A DNA stretch of 64,000 nucleotides from Amanita rubescens (taxonomy: Eukaryota; Basidiomycota; Agaricomycetes; Agaricales; Amanitaceae): assembly GCA_015039365.1 (NCBI GenBank), contig WION01000007.1:682001-746000 (forward strand), given 5' to 3'. Below, in pieces: positions 49,770 to 60,264 of this stretch (its first letter is position 1; the number at the start of each line of letters is the position of its first letter). The notes below the pieces were generated by a model. That model ran no database searches, was not told where the DNA came from, and worked only from the letters and a program-made list of their open reading frames with translations. The position numbers and the translations under genes are program-made.

Positions 49770-50519
49770 CATGCAGATTATGAGGTGGCACGCTTGCCAC
49801 TGGGACTCAATTCCAAGTACGACCGAATGATGGAAGCAATCTACAATACTCACAACACGAAATGCACCAATATATGCGCTCGGAAAGGCTCGGAGGATGC
49901 CTGCCGTGCAATGCTACAGTCCTCCGTTCCAGCTGATTCCCGGTCCATTGTGGATCTTCCTTGCTGGTTGGCCCAAACGTTGCTTACCCTTGATGCCGAA
50001 CATCCCTTGCGAGTGCTCTTATCGGGACAAGATGAGTCGGTGACCTCGGTTTATCCGGAAGATTATCTTGGGCACGATGATCAAGAAGGTCATGCAATCT
50101 TCGCCTACTCTCCGCAGCGCTTTTCTAATCCTTCCGTTCATCGTGCTGGCTTTCACGAATTTGAGACTGGGACTGCGCATCAATGTGCCGTGAAGCTGGG
50201 TCAAGAAATAAGAGCTGGTGATTTTCCTCCGCCTTCTGGGTCATCTGACACTCGACTTTCCTGGATCTATGACTCGGAGCAAGCAAGATCTTATGAACAG
50301 CCAACCTCGATGCCGATGTCGTTCCTTGACTTTCAGCGCCATTCTCTCGGTGCCAATAACCCAGACGGGCGAACCTTACCTGCTGAATTCGAGCCTGGGG
50401 ATCAGGATGGACGTTTCTACGGTGGAACACTACCTTTTTCAACCCCGGGTCCAACTTCTGTTTGGTCGTTTCACGACAATGGTAGCTCGGTATTCTCGAT
50501 GGATGACAGTCTTATCTAA
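49770..50519 (+). CDS. Unrecognised protein X, convergent with P3
   Basis: Function unknown. An open frame of about 245 codons ends at 50519; upstream codons HADYEV are also open and no in-frame ATG precedes it nearby, so the true start or upstream exon is missing. It contains DRMMEAIYNTHNTKCTNIC, CWLAQTLLTLDAEHPL, HAIFAYSPQRF, DTRLSWIYDSEQ and ends SSVFSMDDSLI. The C-terminal half is Ser/Gly/Pro-rich and looks disordered. A degraded second copy exists at 56660-57400, so X is part of the subfamily II duplicated block. It may be a C-terminal fragment of a larger ancestral gene. Confidence 0.5.
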   Translation, partial: HADYEVARLPLGLNSKYDRMMEAIYNTHNTKCTNICARKGSEDACRAMLQSSVPADSRSIVDLPCWLAQTLLTLDAEHPLRVLLSGQDESVTSVYPEDYLGHDDQEGHAIFAYSPQRFSNPSVHRAGFHEFETGTAHQCAVKLGQEIRAGDFPPPSGSSDTRLSWIYDSEQARSYEQPTSMPMSFLDFQRHSLGANNPDGRTLPAEFEPGDQDGRFYGGTLPFSTPGPTSVWSFHDNGSSVFSMDDSLI

Positions 50520-50935
50520 CCACAATGCGGTACGCTTTTATGCTGTCATGGATATTGAATATCCATATAGATTATGTAGAATGGAACTACCATGCAAGAG
50601 GTAGAGCGATGTTATTCTAGCAACATGTCATTGGTATCATGAAATGGAGTTAAAGTTAAAATTTAATTACCGATGCATTTCGTGGGGTTCAGCAGCGGCT
50701 TCGTTCATATAACGAAAGCTTCGCGGCTTTACCTGCCAACCTTCGATAAGTCAAGAATTTGTATAGAAAATCAATTAATTAGACAAAGCGACGTCCCTAA
50801 AATAGAATAACATATTCTACGCCATAAAATAAAGTGATTAAAGGACGAAGCTATGTATGATGAATGGTGAGGTGCCTAGGTGCAAGCAATGATGTCCATG
50901 GCACCAATCAATGGTCTACTCTTCCGACGACCAGG
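50520..50935. repeat. X/P3 convergent spacer, repeated at 53588 and 57430
   Basis: Three related copies: here from about 50650 (TTAAAATTTAATTACCGATGC, GTGGGGTTCAGCAG), at 53588 onward and at 57434 onward. It is the shared left edge of the three subfamily II blocks. No gene is seen. Confidence 0.65.
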
Positions 50936-52350
50936 TCAAGAAGATGGCGCCAGATTCAAATGGATCTGGCTACTGGACATCGTGATGATGCGTTGTTCCA
51001 TTTGTTGGAATCGACGCTCGGTCTCCTCGTTTTGCTGTGGACGCAGTTGCCACTGACGATGTTGCTCCTCCAACTGTCGTTGCTGGTCAGCGATTTGCTG
51101 TCGTAGCAGACGTTGTTCTTCCTGATGACGTCGCTCTCTTTCCTCTCGCTCTTTCTTCAGCTTCGTTACTTGTCCAGCAAGTTCTTTTGTCATTCGGATT
51201 TCCTCCGTCCTTGCTTGCTCAAACACCTCCCGCTAGATCACTTCTTGTCAGCGCCGCAAACAAAAACTGTCAGCGAAGACTAACCAACCTGCTTGCCCAT
51301 AGTTTGTCTCTCCCCTGTAAAAACATCCCAAATCTTGTTGATGTGAATTGGATCACGACGATGGACCGGAACGACACCGATATTTCCGGTTAAAAATTGA
51401 TGTTTCCCCCGCTTCAACTTTTCCTTCTCATCGGTGGTGGTAGCATTGTTATTGTATATCTTCGCCCACTTTTCTAGCAAGCCGAAGATAGTATCTGCAA
51501 ACCAATAACATTGGCGTCCAAGGAGAGTGTAAGTGGCGCTGTCATTATGGACGACGTTGACCAGAATCATAACATCCCAAAGGCCCGGGCGCCTTGCACG
51601 ATCGCCCTTGAATGTGATAATCCTCAGAACGTTAGAATGTGGGGGATGGCCACTGATTCTGGTGATTGTATCCATGGCCAGATATTGATTCGAGCTCATG
51701 GCAGACGGACGGGATATCGAGCTGTCCGGTACGCATCGAACAGCGTGCCTAATGGAGTCGGGTATCTTGGAAATTCTTCCTTTCATCGACACAAAGGATA
51801 GAGATGAACTGAAAGATCGAGGAGAGAAGTCGGCAAGTGGAGAAGACTCCTCAAGATCGGTACCGAAAGACTCCACTGGCGGTGAAGACGACGTTGCTCC
51901 ACTATCTTTGCGCTCGCCAGCAGCGCGGTCGGTACGCAATTGCAATTTATGCTTCTTGTCATCGCTGAACTCGTAAATGACAAACTCGTGCTCGTTGCGA
52001 CTGTTGGTAACCTTGCAGTGAAAAGCCTTGTCCAACCGATAACCTGCAAGTTCTAGCCACATTGCGATGCTTTCGGGGGTCCAGCCCCGTAAGCAGGTCA
52101 TGACAAGATGTACCCAGACGACGGTTGGCATTTGCACGTCGAGGTGAGGAACAGACTTGCTGCCGGCTGCGGTGCCCAGGGAACCCATGACCGAAGGCGG
52201 TAGAACTGAAGACAAAAAGCCACGTACGGTGTCCAACCCATATATGAAGACAAGAACCGAGGGCCGCCAGCCCGCCACCTCGAGGCCTTCACATATCAAC
52301 ACGTGTAGAGCGTAGTGATCATAACAATTAGTGATGGGCGCCCTCGGCAT
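50936..52350 (-). CDS. Cluster family protein P3 (subfamily II), altered N-terminus
   Basis: Exon 1 carries GFLSSVLPPSVMGSLGTAAGS, VWVHLVMTCLRGW, HEFVIYEFSDDKKHKLQLRTDR, the Ser-rich linker, SSNQYLAMDTITRI, LWDVMILVNVVHND, RQCYWFADTIFGLLEKWA and VVPVHRRDPIHINKIWD. The intron (about 51234-51289) has the conserved GCGGCGCTGACAAG branch region. Exon 2 encodes a short coiled coil (REVFEQARTEEIRM ... QQIADQQRQLEEQHRQW) ending at 50936. Compared with P4, a deletion removed the segment holding the P4 start (MMFTFKDT). P3 would therefore start at a new upstream ATG (52350, MPRAPITN), or internally at VMGSLGTAAG. The rest is open. Confidence 0.75.
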
Positions 52351-53117
52351 CTGTTGGAGTTATGGGGGCACAGCGCCGCGAATCTGCAATTAACTGGCCA
52401 TGGGATAAAGGGCCTGGTTGGTAGATAACCTTGAAGGAGACAGTAGGATGAGGGTCCGACATATTCCTTCGTGAAGTTGACAGGTCAACCCAAAAACCGA
52501 TATCAGCAAGGAGGCTCCGAGACCCGGCCGGGCTATTTTTTCCTGAAACCAGACAACCTAGTCTGACGCAAAGGAATTTACAACACGTTGATTACTGCCT
52601 TGAATGCGGGAAGCGGCGAACGTGTTTGTGGTACGAGATACCCGGGAGTAGCCAGCCTGATGCAGCGACTGCCAATCAAGCTCTGCACTAGGTCAGCGAT
52701 TTTTTTCCCTTGAAGAGAAGGTTCAATTCTTTGTTATATAAACAAGACCTGAAGAGGTTCGGAATGATCCAGGCGGTTGCATATAAATAAAAGGACGTAC
52801 CCTCGCCTCCGCGGAATGCAATATGTAAGTCGTAGGAAATATTAACTTGTCATGGACATGTGGTTGTGCACCGTGACCATCTTCACCCGCTTCGGCTCCA
52901 CAAACGAATTGAGTGTATGATTCTGACAATGTTGACACGCTGGAAGTACGAGGCAGATGTCTCGGCCTTTGATCTATCTGCGGCTGAAATGCGGTGGCGA
53001 AAAGTTGTGCTGTACCATACGATAGCCCCTATGACACACCGATGTTGTGCTGTCGTGTTTGGTTCACTGCGCAGATCATCGGTCACCGGTCACCCGTGTT
53101 TGGCGACAATGAAATTG
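52351..53117. repeat. Subfamily II upstream region, copy A
   Basis: Homologous to 55440-56330 and 60265-61130: shared GATAACCTAGTCTGACG-like, GCATATAAATAAAAGGACG (TATA-like) and GGCTGAAATGCGGTGGCG segments. Copy A is the most diverged of the three. It ends where it abuts the 5' fragment of another family copy at about 53118. Confidence 0.65.
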
Positions 53118-53496
53118 GTATAAAATCGATGACAAAAGATTCCACCCATGGCAATGAGAAGAAGGCAGTAGACATGCTCCCTTCGCGCTCGCCAGCGGAA
53201 CGGTCTGTACGAAATTCCAATTTCTGTTTCTTGTCATCAGTAAACTCGTAAATGAAGAGCTCATGTTCGGGCGATTGGTAGCTTTGCAGTGAGAGTCTTT
53301 CTCCAACCGAAAGCTATAGCCACATAGAAATGCTTTGCAAGTTCCAGCCTCGTAAGCACGTCCTGAAAACATGAATCCACGTGTCGATGAGCATGGGGAC
53401 GTGAGGAACGAATCTCAGGCTGCTCTTGCACACGGTATCCATGCCCGAAGGCCGCGACGGAAAGTTGCGAAGAGTGTTCGTGAACGACGATGCCAT
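53118..53496 (-). pseudogene. 5' fragment of a subfamily I copy (psi-P)
   Basis: Only the first about 125 codons of a P1/P2-like gene remain. MASSFTNTLRNFPSRPSGM begins at 53496, followed by LIDTWIHVFRTCLRGW with an in-frame stop soon after. The homology continues out of frame (HCKATNRPN; a region matching TDRSVGEHK) to about 53118, where it is cut off. Homology to the subfamily I upstream region extends to about 53590. It lies between subfamily II blocks A and C, so it records a chimeric rearrangement. Confidence 0.75.
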
Positions 53497-53995
53497 TTTT
53501 TTTCTGACTTGTAGCTGGTGAGTCCTGAGGGCTGAGACTTGAGCCGCAGCAAGAATCAGCGCCTCGAGAAGTTAGAGCCTCGGATTAGACAAGTTAAAGT
53601 TTAATTACCGGTGCACTTCGTGGGGTTCAACACTGGCTGGCTTCATTGGCTTCAGCTTCCCGGCTTTATGTGTTACTAAGCCAATCTTCGATAGGTCAAG
53701 AATTTGCATAGAAAATCCATCGATTAGGCAACACGACGCCCTAGTCCCTAAAAGAAAAACAACATATTCTACATATATCGTAGCGACCTCCATAAAATGA
53801 AATAAATAAGGGACGGAGCTACGTATGATGCACATATGCAGAGTGTACGGTGAGGCATCTAGGTGTAAGCAATGATGACGATGGTACGAAGGTTAATGGC
53901 AAATATGGTCAGTATATAAATACTGCATGCAGAAATAGTTCCCGTACCACTGAATGATACGCGACGGCCCATGGCCTACTCTTCCGACGACCAGG
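53497..53995. other. Junction spacer between psi-P and P4
   Basis: 53497-53590 matches the subfamily I promoter side (GCCTCGAGAA..CCTCGGATTAGAC). From about 53588 it switches to the X/P convergent spacer of subfamily II, so the recombination breakpoint lies near 53585-53595. No gene. Confidence 0.6.
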
Positions 53996-55434
53996 TCAAG
54001 AAGATGGGGCCAGATCGATCTGGCTACTGGACATCCTGATGATGCATTGCTCCATTTGTTGGAATCGGCGCTCGGTCTCCTCCTCTTTTTGCTGTAGACG
54101 CAGTTTCCACTGACGATGTTGCTCTTCCAACTGTCGCTGCTGGTCAGCGATTTGCTGTCGTAGCAGACGTTGCTCTTCCTGATAACGTCGCTCTCTTTCC
54201 TCTTGCTCTTTTTTCAGCTGTCGTTCTCTCTCCTCTCGTTCTCTCTCCATCCGCTGTTCCCTCTCCGCCTGTTCCTTCCTCAGCCATTGTTCCTTCTCAT
54301 CCCGCTCTCGTCTCTCTTTTTCACGTTCCTGCCTCTCCTTCACTTGCTCAAACTTGAGCTTTGTTACTTGTCCAGCAAGTTCTTTTGTCTTTAGGATCTC
54401 CTCTGTCCTTGCTCGCTCAAACTCCTCCCGCTAGATCACCTCTTGTCAGCGCCGCAAACAGAAACTCTAAGCGAAGAGGAACCAACCTGCTTGCCCATAG
54501 TCTGTCTCTCTCCTGTAAAATCATCCCAGATCTTGTTGATATGGACTGGATCGCGTCGATGGACTGGAACGAGACCGATTGAACCCTGACGTCTCCCCCG
54601 CCTTACTTTTTCCTTCTCGTCGCTCGTGGTAGCCTCGTTATTGTATATTGTCGCCCACTTTTCTAGCAAGCCGAAGATAGTATCGGCGAACCAATAACAT
54701 TGACGTCCGAGGACAGTATAAGTGGCACTGTCATTATGGACGACGCTGGCCAGAATCATAACATCCCAAATGCTCGGGCGCTTTGCACGATCGCCCTTGA
54801 ATGTGATGGTCCTCAGAACGTTTGAGTGTGGGGGATGGCAATTGATCCTGGTGATTGTATCCGCGGCCAGGTATTGATTCGAGCTCATGGCAGACGGACG
54901 GGATATCGAGCTGTCCGACAGGCGTCGCACAGCGTGCCTGATTGAGCCGGGTATCTTGGAAATCCTTCCTTTCATCGATACGAAGGATAGAGACGAAGTG
55001 GAAGATTGAGGAGAGTCGACAAGTGGAGAAGATTCCCCAAGATCGGTGCCGAAAGACTCCACCGACGACGAAGACGCTGTTACACTATCTTTGCGCTCGC
55101 CGGCAGAGCGGTCGGTACGCAATTGCAATTTGTGCTTCTTGTCATCGCTGAACTCGTAAATGACAAACTCGTGCTCGTTGCGACTGTTGGTAACTTTGCA
55201 GTGAAAAACCTTGTCCAACCGATAACCTGTAAGTTCTAGCCACATTGCGATGCTTTCGGGGGTCCAGCCCCGTAAACAGGTCATGACAAGATGTACCCAG
55301 ACGACGATTGGCATTTGCACGTCGAGGTGAGGAACAGACTTGCTGCCGGCTGCGGTACCCAAGGAACCCATGGTCGAAGATGGTAGAACTGAAGACAGAA
55401 AACCCCGTAGGGTGTCTTTGAACGTGAACATCAT
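53996..55434 (-). CDS. Cluster family protein P4 (subfamily II), longest coiled coil
   Basis: The best-preserved subfamily II copy. MMFTFKDTLRGFLSSVLP starts at 55434; next come PIVVWVHLVMTCLRGW, HEFVIYEFSDDKKHKLQLRTDR, SSNQYLAADTITRINCHPP, IWDVMILASVVHND, RQCYWFADTIFGLLEKWA and LVPVHRRDPVHINKIWDDF. After the conserved intron (about 54433-54487) the coiled coil runs about 143 residues from REEFERARTEEIL through EKERRERDEKEQWLRKEQ to the end SSSQIDLAPSS at 53996. It contains the extra charged heptad block also present in P1 but missing from P2 and P3. Both exons are open, so expression is plausible. Confidence 0.8.
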
Positions 55435-56515
55435 TCTCTAGAGGTATATGTATGAAAACAAGAACCGAGGCCGCTCACCCTCGAGGCCTTCGCACTTCAT
55501 CAGCACGTGTAGAACATGCATTGATGCGACTCATGCTCCACGTGATCGCAGCAATCTTGTCTATTGAATAGGCGCCCTCGGTCTCTGTCGGAGTGATGGT
55601 GGCACATCATCTCTGCAGTTAATAAGCCGCGGGATAAAGCGCCTCGTTGGTAGATAACCATGGCTGCCTTGCGGGAGACGGTAGGATGAGCGTTCGATGA
55701 CCTATTTCTTCATGAAGTTGACAGGTCAAACCAAAAACTGATATCACGAAGGAGGCTTCAAGACTTGGCAGGGCTATTTTTTCCTGAAACCAGTTACGCC
55801 TGCGCGTGGCCGGACTCTGATAACCTAGTCTGACGACGCAAAGGAGTTTATTAACACGGTGATTTGACTGCTTTGACAGCATGATGCGCCGAACGTATCT
55901 AGATACCAAAGAGTAGCCACGGAAGCGAGCCAGTTTGATACAGCGACTGCTAATCAAATTCTGCGCTAGGTCAGCGATTTTTTTTTTCCCTGAAGAGAAA
56001 GCTCAATGGTTTATTGTAAACAAGACCTGAAAAGCTCACGTCGGAATGACCCAGGCGGATGCATATAAATGAAAGGACGCATCCTCGCCTCTCCGCGGAG
56101 CGTAACAGGTTCCAGCTGTGTAAGTCATAGGGATATTAAGGGCAGCTGTGTTGTATCTTCGCCCGCTTCAGCTCCGAAAACCAATTGAAGATATGAGTTT
56201 GATGTTGTCGACACACGCTGGAAGTACGAGGCAGACGTCTGGGCCTTTGATCTATCTGGGAGCGGCTGAAATGCGGTGGCGAAAAGTTGTGCTTGTACTA
56301 CGCGTATGACAGTTCGTATGGTGACCCTGACTCGGAGTAGTGACAGCGTCGCGTGAACCAAATACGACAACACAAAATCGGCCATTTGGAGGCGGGGATT
56401 CCAGTTGTCCCATTCCCTATTTTCCCCTTCAAGTTTCGGTGCGTGCTCCGTCAGAGCCCCGCGATCGACATGGGTCAAGACTTCGCTTAGTCTCAGGATG
56501 CGCAATATTAATATT
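55435..56515. repeat. Subfamily II upstream region, copy C (near-identical to 60300-61400)
   Basis: From about 55500 to 56330 this is nearly identical to 60320-61130, including GGCGCCCTCGGTCTCTGTCG, the TATA-like GCATATAAAT and the minus-strand frame ending in FGAEAGEDTTQ.PLISL (stops 56125 and 60931). Its right part (56400-56515) matches the sequence just 3' of LSM8 at 61310-61408. No independent gene is supported. Confidence 0.7.
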
Positions 56516-56575
56516 GGTTCCGCGCGGATCATAGAGAGTCTACAGATTGATCAATGGCGTCCTCAAATTCTCAAG
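56516..56575 (-). pseudogene. Fossil copy of the last exon of LSM8
   Basis: Aligns with the LSM8 last exon at 61409-61496: the minus strand shows EFEDAIDQSVDSL-like codons and IRAEP, against EIDDAIDQSVDLSTIRAEP in LSM8. A one-base loss and substitutions disrupt it. The upstream LSM8 exons are absent, so this is a passenger fragment carried by the block duplication. Confidence 0.65.
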
Positions 56576-56619
56576 GCTAACCACGTAGCAATGTATTCCA
56601 GTTGGAATGGAAGTTAACG

Positions 56620-57410
56620 GACCGTAAATTTAGCATCTGTTCCGGTTCAGGCTTTACTCCACGCAGATTATCAGGTGGCATGCTTGCCGTTGGGCCTCAA
56701 TTACGACCGTACGATGGAAGCAATCTACAATACTCACAACACGAAATGCACCAACATATGCGCTTGGAAAGGCTCGGAGGATGCCTGCTGTGCCATGCTA
56801 CAGTCCTCTGTTCCAGTTGATTCCCGGTCCATTGTGGATCTTCCTTGCTGGTTGGCCTAAACGCTGCCTTCCCTTGAAGCTTGATGCCGAACATCCCTTG
56901 CGAGTACCCTTACCGGGACAAGATGAATCGGTGATGTCGATTTATCTGGAAGATAAACCCGATTATCTTGGGCGCGATGACCAGGAAGGTCACGCAATCT
57001 TCGCCTACTCCACACAGCGCTTTTCTGATACTCGACTTTCCTGGATCTATGACTCGGAGCAAGCCGAGTCAAGAAATAAGAGCTGGCGACTTTCCTCTCT
57101 CTTCTGGGTCATCTGATACTCCGCTTTCCTAGATCTACGACTCGGGGCAAGGAGGATCTTATGACCAATCGTTCCTCGACTTTCAGCGCAGATGGACGAA
57201 CCTTACCTGCTGGTTTGAGCCTGGGGATTAGGATGGACATTTATATGGTGGAACACTACCTTTTTCAACCCCGGGTCCAACTTCTGTATGGTCGTTTCAC
57301 GACAATGTCACCTCAGTACGCTTTTACGCTGTCGTGGCTATTGAATATCCATATAGATTGTGTAGAATGGGACGATCATACAAGAGGTAGAACGATGTTA
57401 TTCTAGCAAC
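56620..57410 (+). pseudogene. Degenerate second copy of gene X
   Basis: Homologous to 49690-50640, starting with AGTTAACGGACCGTAAATTTAGCATC and encoding DRTMEAIYNTHNTKCTNIC. A stop replaces the Gln after CWLA (near 56858), an insertion follows, a segment of about 130 bp is missing around 57020, and further stops occur downstream. No long frame survives. Confidence 0.75.
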
Positions 57411-57713
57411 ATGTCATTGGTATCATGAAATGGAGTTAAAGTTAAAATTTAATTACCGATGCATTTCGTGGGGTTCAGCAGCTGGCTTCATTGGCTTCAT
57501 TGGCTTCATATAACGAGGTAAATCAATTAATTAGACAACGCGATGCCCCTAAAAGAAAACAACATATTCTCCCATAAAATAAAATAATTAAAGGACGAAA
57601 CTATGTATGATCCACATACATAGAGAGTGTACGGCGAGGTGTATAGGTGTATACGGAGAGTTATCTAGAAATAGTTCCTGTACCACTGAACGGTACATGA
57701 CGGCATATTCCTC

Positions 57714-57890
57714 TAGTGCTGCAAACATTTGCCATTGTCAATTCTTCTCTTCCAACTGTCGCTGCTGGTCAGCGATTTGCTGACATAGCAGACGTTGTTC
57801 TTCCTGAAGATGTCGCACCATTTCCTCTTACTATTTCTTCAGCTGCCGCTCTCTCCTCTCCTCTCCCCATCCGCTGTTCCTCAGCCAAGG
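57714..57890 (-). pseudogene. Detached coiled-coil remnant of P5
   Basis: Minus-strand sequence matches the coil exon of P4 (QQIADQQRQLEE and EEQRLL regions) but is truncated and contains a stop and indels. It is separated from the rest of P5 (59356-60264) by the inserted kinase gene and stops exactly where the kinase sequence begins (about 57890). Confidence 0.7.
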
Positions 57891-59332
57891 GGACATGGAG
57901 TCATCATGCTTTCTGTGACATCCTTCATCCTTGGTCGCTCTGATGCTTCTCTCGTCCAGCAGCGCTGAATCAGATTCCACGCGTCATCACTAAGAGGTGG
58001 CTCATCTAGTCGAGGAGGAAGTACGTGTTTAACGATGAGGGCCAAGATTTGGATATCTTGTCTACCAGCAAAAGGTATGCTATCATAATAGATCTAAGCA
58101 ATTTAGCAAGAGCATCAGGTTGATTATGTAGACCTACTTCATAGTAAAGGCATCCAAATGCGTAAACGTCTGACATTTGCGATCTAGTCGGAATATCATC
58201 TGAGGAGTCGTTGTCGTCCTTGGAGAATCCGAGTAACTCTGGGGCAGCAAAGTTAAGGTGTAGCGCTCCAGATCGCGTACTTGTGGCTTCCGAGAGTCGG
58301 GATAATCCAAAGTCAGCGATTTGAACGTGAAGGTTGTCGTCCAAGAGGATATTCTCCTGAAGAGAAAAGTCAGTATTTCAATGTAGTGAATTTCAAGAAG
58401 AATACCCCTCGGAGGTCGCCATGAACTACGCCTTCTGAATGGATGTATTCGAAGCCTTGGGCCACTTCTCGTATCTTCCGTAGCGATGAGTTTGATCAAA
58501 AGCCGAAAAAAGAAATGTCATACACGTTCTTGTATATCGGCTATTGATGGATTCTCTTTCTTCCGCCATTGTGCTAGGGTGCCATTCTTCATATAAGGCG
58601 AGACAAGGAAGAGTTTTCCATTCTCATACTCCTGGATTCCCAAGAATGGTAGCACAAACTTGTGCTTAAGGGATCGCCACATCAGCGCCTCTCGACAGAA
58701 GGTCTGTTGGAACCGAAATCGATGTTAACATTATAACGGCGGCGACGTGGAGGACTTACAACGCTGTTATCAGACTTGTACAATACTTTCAGCGCAACAG
58801 CTGTCCCACGTAGTTCGCCCTTGAAAACGCACCCGAAACCGCCACCACCAATGCATTCTCGCTCAGCCGGTAAGCCAACCCCCGTAATGATTAGAGATGG
58901 TGGTATGACAGGATTCTGTGATATGACCTGGAACATGAATCGTCGTACTCGCCGGTTGATGGTTGATGACTGATGGTTGCGGAGCAAGTGAAGCATGAAA
59001 TCCAATAGGTTTTGGCCGTCTGAGGCCTGACTTAGCCCTGACGCAACGCTGATGTAGTCTTCCCTAGATAATAGCTTGCACATAAGGTCGACGGTGGTAG
59101 CATTTACGACAGACGTGATGGAAGATCCGGGCTGGGCTCTTCAATGAGCAGGGTGTATTCCGCACTTCGAATGACTACGCACCTTCCTATCGTTGAGCAT
59201 GGAGAGTAGCGACGGGAGCGCTTCGCTGTCGGGCTCGGCCCCCTCGACATCCTCTTCTATTCGTTCCATAAGCATTTGCAACTGCTCCCAAAATCCAGTC
59301 GCATCTGCTCCGCTGAGTGGTTCGGTGTCCAT
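57891..59332 (-). CDS. TKL-type Ser/Thr protein kinase inserted into P5
   Basis: Apparently complete kinase. The N-terminal helical region (MDTEPLSGADATGFWEQLQ, ATG 59332; LLDFMLHLLRNHQSSTINRRVRRFMFQV) precedes the catalytic domain. Motifs: GGGGFGCVFKGEL glycine loop, VALKVLYKSDN lysine, ALMWRSLKHKFVLPFLGI, SPYMKNGTLAQW, EGVVHGDLRGENILLDD catalytic loop (Gly replaces the usual Arg before Asp, as in many mushroom TKL kinases), IADFGLSRL, LNFAAPELLGF, SDVYAFGCLYYE, IPFAGRQDIQIL, and DDAWNLIQRCWTREASERPRM (subdomain XI), ending TPCPLG at 57891. Introns (about 58699-58757, 58475-58527, 58362-58410, 58095-58140) restore frame. The last codons run into P5 coil sequence. Confidence 0.82.
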
Positions 59333-59355
59333 TTGCGCTGCCTGACCTGTGGAAC

Positions 59356-60264
59356 CAATTTCCTCCGTCCTTGATCGCTCAAACTCCTCCCGCTAGATCA
59401 CTTCTTGTCAGTGCCGCAGACAGAAACTCTAAGCGAAGAGGAACCAACCTGCTTGCCCATAATCTGTCTCTCTCCTGTAAAATCATCCCAGATCTTGTTG
59501 ATATGGACTGGATCGCATCGATGGACCGGAACGAGACCGATTGCGCCCTGACGTTTCCCCCGCCTTACTTTTTCCGTCTCGTCGGTCGTGGTAACCTCGT
59601 TATTGTATATTGTCGCCCACTTTTCGAGCAAGCCGAAGATAGTATCGGCGAACCAATAACATTGACGTTCGGGGACAATGTAATTGGCGCTGTCGTTATG
59701 GACGACGCTGGCCAGGATCAGAACATCCCAAAGGCTTGGGCGCTTTGCACGATCGCCCTTGAATGTGATGGTCCTCAGAACGTTTGAGTGTGGGGGATGA
59801 CCATTGATCCTGGTGATTGTATCCGCAGCCAAATATTGATTCACCATGACGGACAGCCAGGCGGGAATCTTGGAAACTATTCCTTTCGTCGATACAAAGG
59901 ATGCGGGAGATTGAGGAGAGAAGTCGACAAGCGGAGAAGATTCCTCAAGATCGGTGCCGAAAGACTCTACCGACGACGAAGAAGACGTTGTTACAGTATC
60001 TTTGCGCTGGCCAAGGAAGCGGTCAGTACGAAACTCTAATTTCTGCTTCTTGTTATTGGTAAACTCGTAAATGACGAACGCGCGCCCTTTGAGACCGTTG
60101 GCGGCTTTGCAGTGAAAAGCCTTGTCCAACCGATAACTTGTAAGCTCTAGCCACATCGCAATGCTTCCGGAGGTCCAGCCCCGTAAGCACATCATGACAA
60201 GATGTACCCAGACGACGATTTCCACTTGCACGCCGAGGTGAGGAACAAACTCCAAGGAACCCAT
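59356..60264 (-). pseudogene. Cluster family copy P5 (subfamily II), split by the kinase insertion
   Basis: The globular part is open from MGSLEFVPHLGVQ (60264) through VVWVHLVMMCLRGW, AFVIYEFTNNKKQKLEFRTDR, a shortened linker, NQYLAADTITRINGHPP, LWDVLILASVVHND and RQCYWFADTIFGLLEKWA to GERQIMGKQ at the intron donor. After the intron only the first codons of the coil exon (REEFERSRTEEI) remain before the kinase gene begins at about 59355. A transcript would therefore lack the coiled coil or fuse into the kinase 5' region. Relative to P4 it also lost about 30 residues of linker and the N-terminal GTAAGSK segment. Confidence 0.72.

Noticed and set aside
49785..50519. Gene X as a mating-type homeodomain C-terminus
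   Set aside because: Disordered Ser/Pro-rich tail is suggestive only in composition; no homeodomain or other diagnostic residues are present.
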